Positions 16,646-25,193 of a stretch of 64,000 bases of DNA are shown here, piece by piece (within the stretch, counting starts at the first letter, position 1; every line of letters starts with the position of its first letter). Source of the stretch: JAEUIX01 sp964611125. Its GTDB lineage: Bacteria; Planctomycetota; Phycisphaerae; Phycisphaerales; UBA1924. A program made the translations under genes and the position numbers. The notes beneath the pieces are model-generated. The model was given only the letters and a program-made list of their open reading frames with translations. It was not told the DNA's origin and did not search any database. The stretch lies in assembly GCA_964611125.1 (NCBI GenBank), contig CAZSZO010000004.1:73021-137020 (forward strand), written 5' to 3'.

Positions 16646-17116
16646 ATGGAAATGCTGACAAAAACCGAGGTCGAGTCGCTCCAGGCCCGGCTGGATCAGT
16701 TGATCGCCAACCGGCCGGTGATTTCGCAGCGCATTGCTGAGGCCCGGGCCCTGGGCGACCTGCGGGAAAACGGCGACTACCACGCCGCGCGCGAGCAGCA
16801 GGGGATCGAGGAGGCCGAGATTCGGCGGATCGAGGGCCGGCTGGCCAACACCAGCGTGGTGGACGACACGCGGGCCAAGTCGATGGGGATTGTGTTCATC
16901 GGCGCGACGGTGCGCATGGCGGAGGACGGCACGGACGACGCCGAGCTGTTCAAGCTGGTCGGCGAGGCCTCTGGCGGGCTGCCGGAGGATGTGACGGAAG
17001 TGACAGCGACCAGCCCGATGGGCGAGGCCCTGATGAAGGCCCGCGTGGGGGAGCTGATCGCGGTGCGGACGCCGAGGGGCACGGTGAAGAAGTTCAGAGT
17101 GATGGAAATCCTGTAG
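16646..17116 (+). CDS. greA: Transcription elongation factor GreA
   Basis: Rescues backtracked RNA polymerase by stimulating cleavage of the nascent RNA. Predicted length of 156 residues matches GreA (157-158). The N-terminal coiled coil holds the acidic tip RENGDYHAAREQQ (about residues 38-50, with the catalytic Asp-Glu region DLRENGDY), and the C-terminal FKBP-like domain covers about 77-156 with SPMGEALMKARVGELIAVRTPRG. The frame is open further upstream, but that stretch encodes the Gly/Trp string of the G-quadruplex and has no family match; the ATG at 16646 or the one two codons later at 16652 is right. No clear Shine-Dalgarno. The quadruplex and a T run lie in its leader. Confidence 0.95.
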   Translation: MEMLTKTEVESLQARLDQLIANRPVISQRIAEARALGDLRENGDYHAAREQQGIEEAEIRRIEGRLANTSVVDDTRAKSMGIVFIGATVRMAEDGTDDAELFKLVGEASGGLPEDVTEVTATSPMGEALMKARVGELIAVRTPRGTVKKFRVMEIL

Positions 17117-17126
17117 GTACAGGATT
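17107..17126 (+). other. Hairpin straddling the greA stop codon
   Basis: AATCCTG, a 6-nt loop beginning with the TAG stop codon, then CAGGATT: a perfect 7-bp stem with the stop in the loop. A T-rich stretch (GGTTGTTTTGG) follows about 15 nt later, so it may contribute to weak termination or protect the 3' end. Confidence 0.5.
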
Positions 17127-17287
17127 CCCCTGATAAGGGTGGTTGTTTTGGGTGAGGTGAGTTCCTGAATCCGGCGTGCTGAGTGGCCAGGCCGCCCGGC
17201 GGCGGGATTTCGGGGGGGATAAAGTGGTGGCTGAGAGCCGATGGAGAGCCGCGGGCTGAACGGGCCCGCCCGTTCGGGAGCGCTGCC

Positions 17288-17584
17288 ATGAGCCTGACTT
17301 TCGCCGTTGATGCGTTGTACGCCGCCGGGTGGTCTGACCTTGACAGCAGTGGGTGCGCCCACGCCGAGGACGGACGTGCGTACCCATCTGCAGAGCGCGT
17401 GAAGCGCGAGTTTGCGCAGGCCGGGTGCGTGCTGACGATCCGGCACGTCCAGCTCTTTGACTGTTACCGGGCCGAGTGGTCGGACGCGGCGGGGGTGGCG
17501 AGCGGCGCCGTGGTGGGCGCCAGCGAGGCCGAGGTGGCGGTGCACGCGCTGGCGCAGTTGCGTCGGCAGGTGGCGTCGGTCTGA
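17288..17584 (+). CDS. Small conserved-looking protein of unknown function
   Basis: A 98-residue soluble protein that I do not recognise. It starts MSLTFAVDALYAAGWSDLDSSG and has a mixed alpha/beta pattern: CAHAEDGRAYPSAERVKREFAQAG suggests a helix, VLTIRHVQLFDCYRAEW two strands, and the C-terminus a final helix (SEAEVAVHALAQLRRQV). GGAG lies 7 nt before the ATG at 17288, which fixes the start; the longer open frame has no such signal. It has two Cys and no membrane segment or signal peptide. It lies between greA and tRNA-Glu on the same strand and could be read through from greA, as no strong terminator separates them. Confidence 0.65.
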   Translation: MSLTFAVDALYAAGWSDLDSSGCAHAEDGRAYPSAERVKREFAQAGCVLTIRHVQLFDCYRAEWSDAAGVASGAVVGASEAEVAVHALAQLRRQVASV

Positions 17585-17708
17585 GCGAAGGTCGGGGCGA
17601 AGCTCGGAGCGGGGGGTGGAGTCCGGCCGGCGGGCAGGTTTGAAGTTGACGGGCGACCTGAGTGGCGTAAACTGAACGTCCGTTTCCGAACCGTCGGAAT
17701 CGGCTCGC

Positions 17709-17783
17709 GGCCCCTTCGTCTAGCCCGGTCCAGGACGCCAGGTTCTCATCCTGGTAACAGGGGTTCGAATCCCCTAGGGGTCA
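17709..17783 (+). tRNA. tRNA-Glu (anticodon CTC)
   Basis: 75 nt. The acceptor stem GGCCCCT pairs with AGGGGTC (one G-U), followed by discriminator A; CCA is not encoded. The anticodon stem is CCAGG/CCTGG with loop TTCTCAT, giving CTC (reads GAG). The T arm is AGGGG-TTCGAAT-CCCCT. Confidence 0.95.
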
Positions 17784-18019
17784 TTGGCTCGTTTTGGTGG
17801 GTGCGCTTGGCCCCAGTGCTTTCCGGCCTCGATCGGCGCCGGCGCGACGGTGCGTTCCTCTGGGGCTGGCTTCCGGGACCGGCTTGCGAACCTCAGTTCG
17901 CGATGTAGAATTTTCATTCGCCTCCGCCAGTGCGCTCTCGCGCGCTGAGCGTGGTCGTTGGTCAATTGGGGGCGATCCCGTCGTGGGATTTTCGTTGGCC
18001 GGCCTTGGAGGGGCGATTC

Positions 18020-21000
18020 ATGTTGTCGAATATCAATATGGCGCGAGCGGTGACGTCGTGCGCGGTTCTGACCGCGGCTTTCGGCGGTCACTTCCGCGCG
18101 GCGGGCCAGCCGAGCTATGTCGAGGTTCCCGCGCCCTCCGTGGTGCAGGAAGGAAACGGGCTACCGCGGCTGTCGCCAGATGGGCGGGCGCTTGTCGGAG
18201 CGCTGCCGACGGTCTTTGCGCGCACAGCGTACTTCTTTGACGTTGAATCGGGTCTTTTTCGGACGAGGGCCGGCTCGCTGACCACTGAGTTCTTACCGAC
18301 CGCGGTCACCGATGACGGCTTTGTGTTCGGTGTGAATGCCGTGACGTTTGGCGAGGACGCCGTCGCGCGGTGGAATCCGATCTCGGGAGCGTTTTTGGAG
18401 TCGCCGGCGCTGCCGCGGACGTTGCAGCTGCAACTGCTGGATGTCTCCGCCGACGGGCGCGTGGCCGTGGGCTCAGGCCTCGAGGGCGCATTTCGTCTGA
18501 ACTTCGGGCCAGCCGGGCCGGGGCCCGGGGACTTTCTGATTTACCTTGGGCGGGGGAGGTCTGGGGACGAGGCTCGGGTCGTGATCCAGCGCGGCGGGGG
18601 GTTGTACGACGTGTGGGGCGCGTCGACAACGCCTGCCGAGCCGTCCAGGGCGGCGACCCGCTGGTCGCTCAACTCCATTGGCGACGGTGAGCGGCTGCCG
18701 CTGAACAACCTCTTTGATGTGTCCGAGGACGGCACGGTGATCCTGCATCCGAATTTCTTCTGGCGATCCACCGGCACGACGCCGCTGCAGGCGCTCCCAC
18801 CCTTTGACGACATCCGGCCGAGGGCGATGAGCGCCGACGGGCGCGTGGCCGTCGGGACGTCGCTCTTTGCTTCAACGCCCTCTGGAGGAACGTCGGCGGT
18901 GGTGGTCTGGCGCGATGGCGGCGTGCCCGAGGATGTTCGCACGTTGCTGAGCCAGGTGGGGATCAACACGGGAAGCTGGTTCAGCGGAAGCGGCACATCG
19001 ATCAGCGATGACGGGACCACCGTGGCGGGTACGTTCATCGCCTCCCCGCCAGGTTCGTCGCCCCGCGCGTTTGTCGCAACGATTCCGCCCCGGAACGACG
19101 GGTGCGTGAACGCCCGCCCGGTGACAGTGGGTGTGTACACCGATTCCACCCGCGGCGCGACGCCGTCGGTTTCCAGCAGCTGCTTTGCGGACACGGCGTC
19201 CGGAGACATCTGGTACGCGTTTTCGCCTGTCACAAACGAGATCATCCGACTCGACACCTGCGGCAGCGACTTCAACACCACGCTGGCCGTCTACGCGGGG
19301 TCGGCGTCGAGCTGCGGGACCAGTCAGGGCCCGGTGGCCTGCAACGACGACTCGCTTCTGTGCGCGGAGAACAACGGCGCCAGCCGGCTCGACTTCGCGG
19401 CCAGCATCGGGGTCACGTACTACATCCGCGTTTCGGGGCTTGGCGGGGCTCGAGGCAACGTGAAGCTCTCGATACTGGCGCCCAACCGGCCGGTGAACGA
19501 CAGCTGCGCGGGAGCGCTTGCACTTGACGCGGGGTTCTCGCGGCTCTTCGATACAACCGGCGCCACCACCGACCCTCGGCCGGGGTGCGCCGGGTCGCCA
19601 CTGCCGTTTTTCGACCTCTGGTATCGCACCGTCGCCCCCGACACCGGCCGGATGACCTTCTCCACCTGCGGCGGTCAGGGCAACTTCGTCATCGCGGTGT
19701 ATAGCGAGGCGGCCTGCGGCGATCCCGCCGCCCGCCCGCTGGACTGCTCCGGCACATCTGGGTGTAGCGGGCCGGGCGGGGTGATCACCGTTCCCTGCAC
19801 GCTCGGGCAGGTGTTCTATGTGCGGGTTGGTGGGGCGTTCGGGGCTCAGGGCGGCGGCGGACGCGTGAACGCGTTTTACTCCTGCGACAGCGTGGGCTCG
19901 CTCCTCCCCTATGCGGCGAACATCGCCCTCGCCCCCGCGGCGGAGCGCCCGTTGGCCTATTACCGCTTCGAGGATTCGGGCGTCTCAACGGTCGCCGACA
20001 CCATGCGGAATGACCCGTCCTCATGCGGAAACTACCCCGGCGCGGCTGTGGGACTGTTGCGGCTGCCCGGCGTGCAGGGTTCGGCCATGCGGCCAAACGT
20101 CTTCCTCGACGGCGCCGGCGTGCGGAACATCTTCGCGCCGGCGAACCTGGGTGACGCGACGCTCGAGGCCTGGATCAACACCGACAACCCGTTCGGAGGC
20201 TACATCTTCGACAGCCGCGAGGACGCCTCGCAGTTCGGGCTCACCCTTTCGTACGGGGTGTTCGGAGAAAACCAGCTCGCCTTCGTCGTGGAGGGCCCCG
20301 GGAACTTCTTCTTCGGCGCCCGCGGCGCGGTCCCGCTCGCCAATAGCCAGTGGCGGCATGTCGTGGGCGTCCGCCGGAACATCCTCGCCGGGTTCGGCAC
20401 GCTGTACGTCCACCAGGTGTATGTCGACGGCGAAGCCGTGCTGTCGAGCCCGAGTTTCGGCAGCGGCTCGAACGTTGAGACGAACGCGGCGGGCCCGTGG
20501 GCCATCGGGAGGCGGGCCTTCAGCCCCGATATCTTCTCGACCTTCTTCGGATCGCTCGACGAAGCGGCCATCTATGGCCGGGCGATGAGCGCTCAGACCG
20601 CCATTGACCACTACCTCACGGCGACGGGCGGGTGCGCGCCGGTGATCGTCAATCGCCGTTCGATCGAGGCGAACTTGCCCGGGCAGGTCTTCGCCGGGAA
20701 CAGCATCATCGTGTCGCTCGACGTGCGGTCAACGCTGCCGACGACCTATCGGTGGGATATCCAATACGCCACGGGCATAAGCGATACGCTGACCGACGGC
20801 CCGCGGCCCGACGGGAGCGTTGTTTCAGGGGCGACGACCACGAACCTGACAATCACGGGCGTGACGCGGGCCTTCTGGGATCGGGCCGTAATCACCGGAA
20901 GGGCGATCACGTCCTGCGGTCAGCGGACGGTGAGCATTCCGGTGAGCGTGCGAGGGTGCCGCTGCCCGGCCGACTTCAGCTGTGACGGCGTGACCGATCC

Positions 21001-21136
21001 CGACGACCTTTCCGACTTTATCGCCTGCTACTTCTCGACGCCTCCCTGCCCGGGGGCTGAGGTGAACGGCGATGGCGCGGTCGATCCCGACGATCTCTCG
21101 GACTTTATCGCGGCGTACTTCCAGGGGTGCCCGTAA
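18020..21136 (+). CDS. Large secreted protein with LamG-like domain and EF-hand tail
   Basis: An exported protein of 1038 residues. The ATG at 18020 follows GGAGGGG and gives a signal peptide, MLSNINMARAVTSCAVLTAAFGG, cut near residue 32. Region about 33-350 has repeats of the type ISDDGTTVAGTF and MSADGRVAVGTS, matching the HAF/extracellular beta-propeller repeats. Region about 350-630 has two Cys-rich segments (NDGCVNARPVTVGVYTDST, and NDSCAGALALD) resembling pre-peptidase-type beta sandwiches. A LamG/concanavalin-like domain follows (about 650-860, with LAYYRFEDSG and TLEAWINTDNPFGG). The tail has two EF-hand-like units: CDGVTDPDDLSDFIACYF and NGDGAVDPDDLSDFIAAYF. Probably a cell-surface or matrix protein. 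The function is unknown. Confidence 0.83.
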   Translation: MLSNINMARAVTSCAVLTAAFGGHFRAAGQPSYVEVPAPSVVQEGNGLPRLSPDGRALVGALPTVFARTAYFFDVESGLFRTRAGSLTTEFLPTAVTDDGFVFGVNAVTFGEDAVARWNPISGAFLESPALPRTLQLQLLDVSADGRVAVGSGLEGAFRLNFGPAGPGPGDFLIYLGRGRSGDEARVVIQRGGGLYDVWGASTTPAEPSRAATRWSLNSIGDGERLPLNNLFDVSEDGTVILHPNFFWRSTGTTPLQALPPFDDIRPRAMSADGRVAVGTSLFASTPSGGTSAVVVWRDGGVPEDVRTLLSQVGINTGSWFSGSGTSISDDGTTVAGTFIASPPGSSPRAFVATIPPRNDGCVNARPVTVGVYTDSTRGATPSVSSSCFADTASGDIWYAFSPVTNEIIRLDTCGSDFNTTLAVYAGSASSCGTSQGPVACNDDSLLCAENNGASRLDFAASIGVTYYIRVSGLGGARGNVKLSILAPNRPVNDSCAGALALDAGFSRLFDTTGATTDPRPGCAGSPLPFFDLWYRTVAPDTGRMTFSTCGGQGNFVIAVYSEAACGDPAARPLDCSGTSGCSGPGGVITVPCTLGQVFYVRVGGAFGAQGGGGRVNAFYSCDSVGSLLPYAANIALAPAAERPLAYYRFEDSGVSTVADTMRNDPSSCGNYPGAAVGLLRLPGVQGSAMRPNVFLDGAGVRNIFAPANLGDATLEAWINTDNPFGGYIFDSREDASQFGLTLSYGVFGENQLAFVVEGPGNFFFGARGAVPLANSQWRHVVGVRRNILAGFGTLYVHQVYVDGEAVLSSPSFGSGSNVETNAAGPWAIGRRAFSPDIFSTFFGSLDEAAIYGRAMSAQTAIDHYLTATGGCAPVIVNRRSIEANLPGQVFAGNSIIVSLDVRSTLPTTYRWDIQYATGISDTLTDGPRPDGSVVSGATTTNLTITGVTRAFWDRAVITGRAITSCGQRTVSIPVSVRGCRCPADFSCDGVTDPDDLSDFIACYFSTPPCPGAEVNGDGAVDPDDLSDFIAAYFQGCP

Positions 21137-21210
21137 GGTCGGCCGGGCCGACGGTTGGCGTCGACCAGTCGACAAGCCAGGAGTCGCGGAGTCGCACGGA
21201 TCATGAAAAA

Positions 21211-21240
21211 AGCCCCGACCTGCGTCGGGGCTTCTTTGTT
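21211..21240 (+). terminator. Intrinsic terminator
   Basis: AGCCCCGAC, loop CTGC, GTCGGGGCT then TCTTTGTTT. The preceding A tract on the other side (AAAAAA) lets it work in both directions, serving the gene ending at 21136 and the minus-strand gene ending at 21268. Confidence 0.85.
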
Positions 21241-21267
21241 TCATGGCTGCCCTGCAGATCGAGACGA

Positions 21268-22239
21268 TCAGCCGCCGCCGGGGGGCGAGCCGCCGCCCGG
21301 GCCGCCAGCGGTGGCGGTGACGGGGAGCGTGCGGATGGGCCGATCGAGCTGATTGATGGCCGAGTCGACGTTGAGGCTCACATAGCGGCGGCCGCCCTGC
21401 TGGGCGCTGGAGCGGATCGTGGGCCACCAGCGGTAGCCGTTGACCTGCCGGTGCATGTAGTCGGCGGCGTTGATGATGAACGCGCCCTCGTGGTAGGTGA
21501 TGGCGCCGCCCTCACCGCCGGAGTCGGCCCACTCATCCTTCTCGATGATGTCGGTGACGATGTTCTTGATGGTCTTGGCCCGGTCTTCCTTGGTCGGGGG
21601 CATGTCGTTCTGGTTGCGGCGCCCGTTCTGATTCTCGCGGAAGGGGCTCTGGCCGGTGCCGCCGCCGCGACCGGCGCTCTGCAGGACCTGATTGAGGTCG
21701 ATCTGCGGGGCGTTGTCGTAGACGGGGAGGATGAAGAGCAGGTCGTTGATGTCGTAGATCTCGACGCGCTTGAACTTGTTCAGGCGCTTCTTGGGGCCGA
21801 CCTGGACGGGGCCTTCCTCATCCATCTGCCACGTGTAGTCACGCAGGCCGTTCTCGAGGCGGGAGAGCACCTTCTCGAGGAAGATCATCGCCGACATGTT
21901 CTTGGCGCTCAGCGTGATCTTGGTCTCCTTGTCGAGACCCTCGCTCTCGGTGTCGCTCTTCCACAGCGGCTCAAGCTCCGCGCCGGTCGCCTCGCGGAGG
22001 TAGTTGAACACCTCCTCGAGCGGAGTTTCGTTCATATCGATCGTGACGGGCCGCTGCATCTTCAGCAGGTTGTCCCGGCGGGCGTCGCCGGTGCTGTGCT
22101 GGCCGGCGGGAGCCGCGGCCGTCGTGCCTTGGCTCGACGACGAGGCCGAAGAGGACTGGGCGAGGCCAGCCGACGCGGCGAGGACCACCGCCGCCGAAGC
22201 CATCCCCACGCGAACCAGCGAGTGCATCACGTTGCTCAT
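21268..22239 (-). CDS. Secreted STN/secretin-N-domain-like protein
   Basis: A 323-residue exported protein. The ATG at 22239 is preceded by AAGGAG at 5 nt and gives a signal peptide ending ASAGLAQ near residue 27. A Ser/Thr/Gln-rich linker follows. Residues about 55-140 resemble a secretin/TonB short N-terminal (STN) domain: PVTIDMNETPLEEVFNYLREATGAELEPLW and KITLSAKNMSAMIFLEKVL. The rest (VEIYDINDLLFILPVYDNAPQ, then IIEKDEWADSGGEGGAITYHEGAFIINAADYMHRQV) looks like secretin N1-type domains without the pore-forming secretin domain. The C-terminus is Gly/Pro-rich. The pattern is known from planctomycetes as stand-alone STN proteins. The function is unknown; the lack of the secretin core argues against an actual channel. 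Confidence 0.72.
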   Translation of the reverse strand: MSNVMHSLVRVGMASAAVVLAASAGLAQSSSASSSSQGTTAAAPAGQHSTGDARRDNLLKMQRPVTIDMNETPLEEVFNYLREATGAELEPLWKSDTESEGLDKETKITLSAKNMSAMIFLEKVLSRLENGLRDYTWQMDEEGPVQVGPKKRLNKFKRVEIYDINDLLFILPVYDNAPQIDLNQVLQSAGRGGGTGQSPFRENQNGRRNQNDMPPTKEDRAKTIKNIVTDIIEKDEWADSGGEGGAITYHEGAFIINAADYMHRQVNGYRWWPTIRSSAQQGGRRYVSLNVDSAINQLDRPIRTLPVTATAGGPGGGSPPGGG

Positions 22240-22567
22240 ACCTGCTCCTTCGGTGCGCCGCCGCGAGAACGGCGCACGCGGTTCTTCCAAATCGTTCTTC
22301 CGGCAACCTACAGCATAGCACATCGGTCAGACATCGGTGAATCCACAGCTTCAGGCCGATCCGGAGCCCAACGGGACCTGGCGGGCTGATTCGCCGCCAG
22401 TTCCGCCCGATCCACTCAACGCGGGCGACCCCGCCTGAATACCGAACGCTTCCCGTCGATCCTCGGCCCGGCCCCGAGGTGTTTCGACAGCATATTGACG
22501 CATCAGTGTCCCGCCGGTTCCCCGTTTTCACGGTTACCGGGTTGGAACGGCGCCCGGCCCAGGCCGG
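22240..22567 (-). other. 328-nt gap with a candidate promoter for the STN-like gene
   Basis: On the minus strand TATGCT (22312-22317) with TTCACC (22336-22341) 18 nt before it forms a plausible sigma-70 promoter giving a leader of about 65 nt. Between 22342 and the crotonase stop at 22568 nothing else is seen: no open frame with a start signal, and no clear terminator. Confidence 0.45.
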
Positions 22568-23479
22568 CTACTTCTTGGCCTTGTCGAAAAACGCCCGGAT
22601 CGCGGCCCGCCCGGCCTCGGTGTGCCGCAAGCGGTTCAGCTCTGTCCGCTCCACCTCCAGCGCCGCGGGCCACCCCGCTTCGAGCCCCGCGCCCACCGCG
22701 CGGGCCACCGCCTGGGCCGCATCGGTCTTGGGCAGCGCATCGCGAACCTGCATGTACGCCTGCATCACCCGATTGACCCGGTCGTGCCGGCCGATCCAGT
22801 GCAGCGGGAATCCGTCGCGCCGGGCCCCGATGCACTGGCGGTTGGCCGTCAGCCACGCCGCAGCGGTGGGGATGAGCTCCTCGGGGCTTGGCGCGGCGCG
22901 CTCGATGAGCTGGATCTTGATGGCCTCGTCGATGGTCATGGTCTGGCCGAGGGCCGTGCGGCGGATGGCCTCGCCGGGGTCCATGCGGGCCGGGAGCAGG
23001 TTCGTCCCGCCCCAGCCCGGGCAGATCGACAGTCCGGCCTCCGGAAGCCCGATGGGGTATGGCCGCCCGGGCTGGCCGTCCTTGGCCGGCGGGGGCGCGG
23101 CGACCAGCCCGTCGCAGTGCATGGCGATCTCGAGCCCGCCGCCCAGCACCGCGCCGTTGATCGCGGCCACGGTGGGGATGCTCAACCTTGGCAGCATGCC
23201 GAAGACCCGCTGCCCAAAGGCCAGATACGCCTCGAGCTGCGCGACATCGAGCGACTCGATCTGCTTGAGATCGGCCCCCGCGATGAACACCCGCGGCGAG
23301 CCCGACGCGAGGATCAGCCCCGCGCAATCTCGCGGCAGGGTGTTCAGCGACGCTTCGATCCGCTGGATCAGGGCCAGGTCGAGCACCACCATCGGCCCTT
23401 GGTTGGGCTCGAGGGTGAGCACATAGAACCCGGGGTGGGTCGCGATGGATGAAAACGCAAAGGGCGCGGCGGTGGTCAT
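22568..23479 (-). CDS. Enoyl-CoA hydratase/isomerase family protein (hydratase-competent)
   Basis: Crotonase-fold protein of 303 residues. The oxyanion-hole regions are present (SPRVFIAGADLKQIES and INGAVLGGGLEIAMHCD), and both hydratase carboxylates can be placed: Glu in GGGLE and Glu in GLPEAGLSICPGWGGT. It resembles the N-terminal hydratase half of FadJ/FadB-type enzymes. A short insertion (about residues 133-145, PPPAKDGQPGRPY) sits before the second Glu. It is the last gene of a minus-strand series after HMG-CoA lyase and two other crotonases, but has its own -10 element TAATCT 5 nt before the ATG, so it may be transcribed separately. It likely hydrates a 2-enoyl-CoA in fatty-acid or branched-chain breakdown. 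Confidence 0.87.
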   Translation of the reverse strand: MTTAAPFAFSSIATHPGFYVLTLEPNQGPMVVLDLALIQRIEASLNTLPRDCAGLILASGSPRVFIAGADLKQIESLDVAQLEAYLAFGQRVFGMLPRLSIPTVAAINGAVLGGGLEIAMHCDGLVAAPPPAKDGQPGRPYPIGLPEAGLSICPGWGGTNLLPARMDPGEAIRRTALGQTMTIDEAIKIQLIERAAPSPEELIPTAAAWLTANRQCIGARRDGFPLHWIGRHDRVNRVMQAYMQVRDALPKTDAAQAVARAVGAGLEAGWPAALEVERTELNRLRHTEAGRAAIRAFFDKAKK

Positions 23480-23484
23480 GAAGG

Positions 23485-23490
23485 AGATTA
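23485..23490 (-). promoter_or_regulatory. -10 element TAATCT, probable leaderless start
   Basis: TAATCT ends 5 nt before the ATG at 23479. The intervening CCTTC is the opposite of a Shine-Dalgarno sequence. Confidence 0.5.
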
Positions 23491-23558
23491 GGGGCTTTCG
23501 CCCTGCCGGGGCCGGGGCGAGAAGACCGGGGACCGGCGGGGCGAGAGGTTGGCGCCGG

Positions 23559-24326
23559 TCAGGCCGCTCCGAGCTTCGAACGCAGCATCGCCTGCGACTC
23601 GGGCGTGTTGAGCACCTGAGCCGACAGTTCCGCTGCTTTGCGCAGCACCGTCAGGTCCAGCGAGCCGTCGACCTGGTTGAGCAGGGCCTTGGTCGCGGCG
23701 AGGGCGTGCGGGGCGCCCGCGGCGAGGCGCTGGGCCAGCGCCTCGGCGGCGGGGGCGAGCTCGGGGAGCGTCGGTACGAGCTGCGTCACCATCCCCAGCG
23801 CGTAGGCCTCGCTCCCGGACATCAAGCCGCCCGAAAGCAACACCCTTCGGGCCGGGCCGAAGCCGATCTTCTTGCACAGCCACGGCGCCACCACCGCGGG
23901 GCACACGCCAAGGTCCACCTCCGGGAAGCCCATCTTGGCGTCGCCATGCGTGATCGACAGATCGCAGACGGTGGTGAGGCCGCAGCCCCCGCCGATCGCG
24001 GCTCCGTTCACCACCGCCAGCGTCACGAGCGGCAGGGAACGGATCTTGAACGTCAGCTCCGCCAGCGACATCAGCAGCCGGGCCGAGGTGTCGGGGTTGC
24101 CGAGGACCAGCTTCAGGTCCATCCCCGCGCAGAAGGCCTTGCCGGCGCCGGTGATCAACAGCACCGTCGCTCCTCCGAGACCCGAGTCCGCCCCGTCGGC
24201 CAGACGGTCGACGCAGGCGTGCAGATCCGCGAGCAGGTCGAGCGAGAGGGCGTTGCGGGCCTCGGGTCGGTTGAGCGTGAGCCGGGCGATGCGGTCAGCG
24301 ACAGTGAGCGTGGCGAGGGTGGGCAT
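23559..24326 (-). CDS. Crotonase, methylglutaconyl-CoA hydratase-like (LiuC/AtuE type)
   Basis: A 255-residue crotonase. The segment GGGCGLTTVCDLSI lacks the first Glu of classical enoyl-CoA hydratase, while MGFPEVDLGVCPAVVAPWL keeps the second. The run ending VAPWLCKKIGFGPARRVLLSG resembles the LiuC/AtuE subgroup, which hydrates 3-methylglutaconyl- or isohexenylglutaconyl-CoA and also has Gly at the first position. This fits its place beside HMG-CoA lyase, the next step of leucine/isovalerate breakdown. It lies 96 nt after the preceding crotonase gene, across a very G-rich spacer. No Shine-Dalgarno or -10 is seen at its ATG, so it is probably read from upstream. Subfamily assignment is by motif only. 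Confidence 0.82.
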   Translation of the reverse strand: MPTLATLTVADRIARLTLNRPEARNALSLDLLADLHACVDRLADGADSGLGGATVLLITGAGKAFCAGMDLKLVLGNPDTSARLLMSLAELTFKIRSLPLVTLAVVNGAAIGGGCGLTTVCDLSITHGDAKMGFPEVDLGVCPAVVAPWLCKKIGFGPARRVLLSGGLMSGSEAYALGMVTQLVPTLPELAPAAEALAQRLAAGAPHALAATKALLNQVDGSLDLTVLRKAAELSAQVLNTPESQAMLRSKLGAA

Positions 24327-24340
24327 TGGTGTTGGCCAGA

Positions 24341-24403
24341 GTGGGGCGGGGGGCGAGGGCTGGGGCCAAGTGTGGGGGGCGAGGGTGGGGGTGGCCGAGG
24401 GTG
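24341..24403 (+). repeat. G-rich spacer with quadruplex potential
   Basis: The 96-nt gap between two crotonase genes has at least eight runs of three to six Gs on the plus strand, with an imperfect internal duplication (runs of GGGGC and CGAGGG recur). The genes are read from the minus strand, so the mRNA there is C-rich and the quadruplex would form in the non-template strand of the opposite orientation. Confidence 0.55.
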
Positions 24404-24422
24404 GTTGCGGGCAGTTCCGCCA

Positions 24423-25193
24423 TCAGCGGGCGAACATCGCCGCGAGGCGCTCGCGGCATTCGGGGGTGTCGGCGGTGGCGAGCGAAGCGGCAAGAGCCCG
24501 CCCACCCCAAGCTTCCGCCCCGCTGAGATCGGCCACCAGCCGCTTGGTGGCCGCGAAAGCGTGGCGCGGCTTGGCCGCGAGGGCCCGGCAGATGCGCAGG
24601 GCCTTGGGCCCGACATCTTCGGGAATGTCGCATAGCTCATGAAGCAGGCCGACGCGCCGGGCCTCTTCGCCGCTGAGCAGGCCGCTGTCAAGCAGCCGCT
24701 CGCGGGCGGCGCCGTCATTCAGCATCGTCCGCAAGTAGGGAAACGACACGGCCGGGGACAGGCCGATCCGCACCACCGGGTAGCCGTACTGCCCGGCATG
24801 ATCGCCTACGACCACGTCCCCCGCGCCAAGCAGCGCGGCGCCGCCCGCCAGGGCCGCGCCATGCGCGGCGATCACCACCGGGTGGCTCCGCCGGTTCAGG
24901 CGCGCGATCGTGTCGGCAAGTTGCGTCAGGAGGGTGGCGAGCGTGCCCGGACGCTCCAGGGCGAGCTTGAGGTCAAATCCGCCGCAGAAGACCGGCCCAT
25001 CGCCGGCCAGCACCAGGCCGTCGATCGCGTCCTCGGCGGGCATGACCCGCCACAGCTGCTCGAACATCTCGGGGGTCATCGCGTTTCGCTTGGCGGGGCG
25101 CGAGAGCACCACCACGGCAAGGCGCCCGTGGGTCTCCACGCGGACAAGCTCGGCGGGCGGGGTCGGGGGGGACGGGGGCGGGGGCGTCGTCAT
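24423..25193 (-). CDS. Crotonase paralogue lacking both catalytic carboxylates
   Basis: A 256-residue crotonase-fold protein. It begins with a Pro-rich leader (TTPPPPSPPTPPAE), then the typical RPAKRNAMTPEMFEQL and DGPVFCGGFDLKLAL. Where hydratases have GGG-x-E it has LAGGAALLGAGD, and where they have PE it has GYPVVRIGLSPAV; so both catalytic Glu positions are non-acidic. The sequence GLSPAVSFPYL relates it to the LiuC-like neighbour. It may be a non-catalytic partner, or have a different activity of the family that needs no acid pair. The ATG at 25193 overlaps the HMG-CoA lyase stop in an ATGA junction, so the two are translationally coupled. The longer open frame upstream is antisense-like overlap with the lyase and is rejected. 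Confidence 0.83.
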   Translation of the reverse strand: MTTPPPPSPPTPPAELVRVETHGRLAVVVLSRPAKRNAMTPEMFEQLWRVMPAEDAIDGLVLAGDGPVFCGGFDLKLALERPGTLATLLTQLADTIARLNRRSHPVVIAAHGAALAGGAALLGAGDVVVGDHAGQYGYPVVRIGLSPAVSFPYLRTMLNDGAARERLLDSGLLSGEEARRVGLLHELCDIPEDVGPKALRICRALAAKPRHAFAATKRLVADLSGAEAWGGRALAASLATADTPECRERLAAMFAR

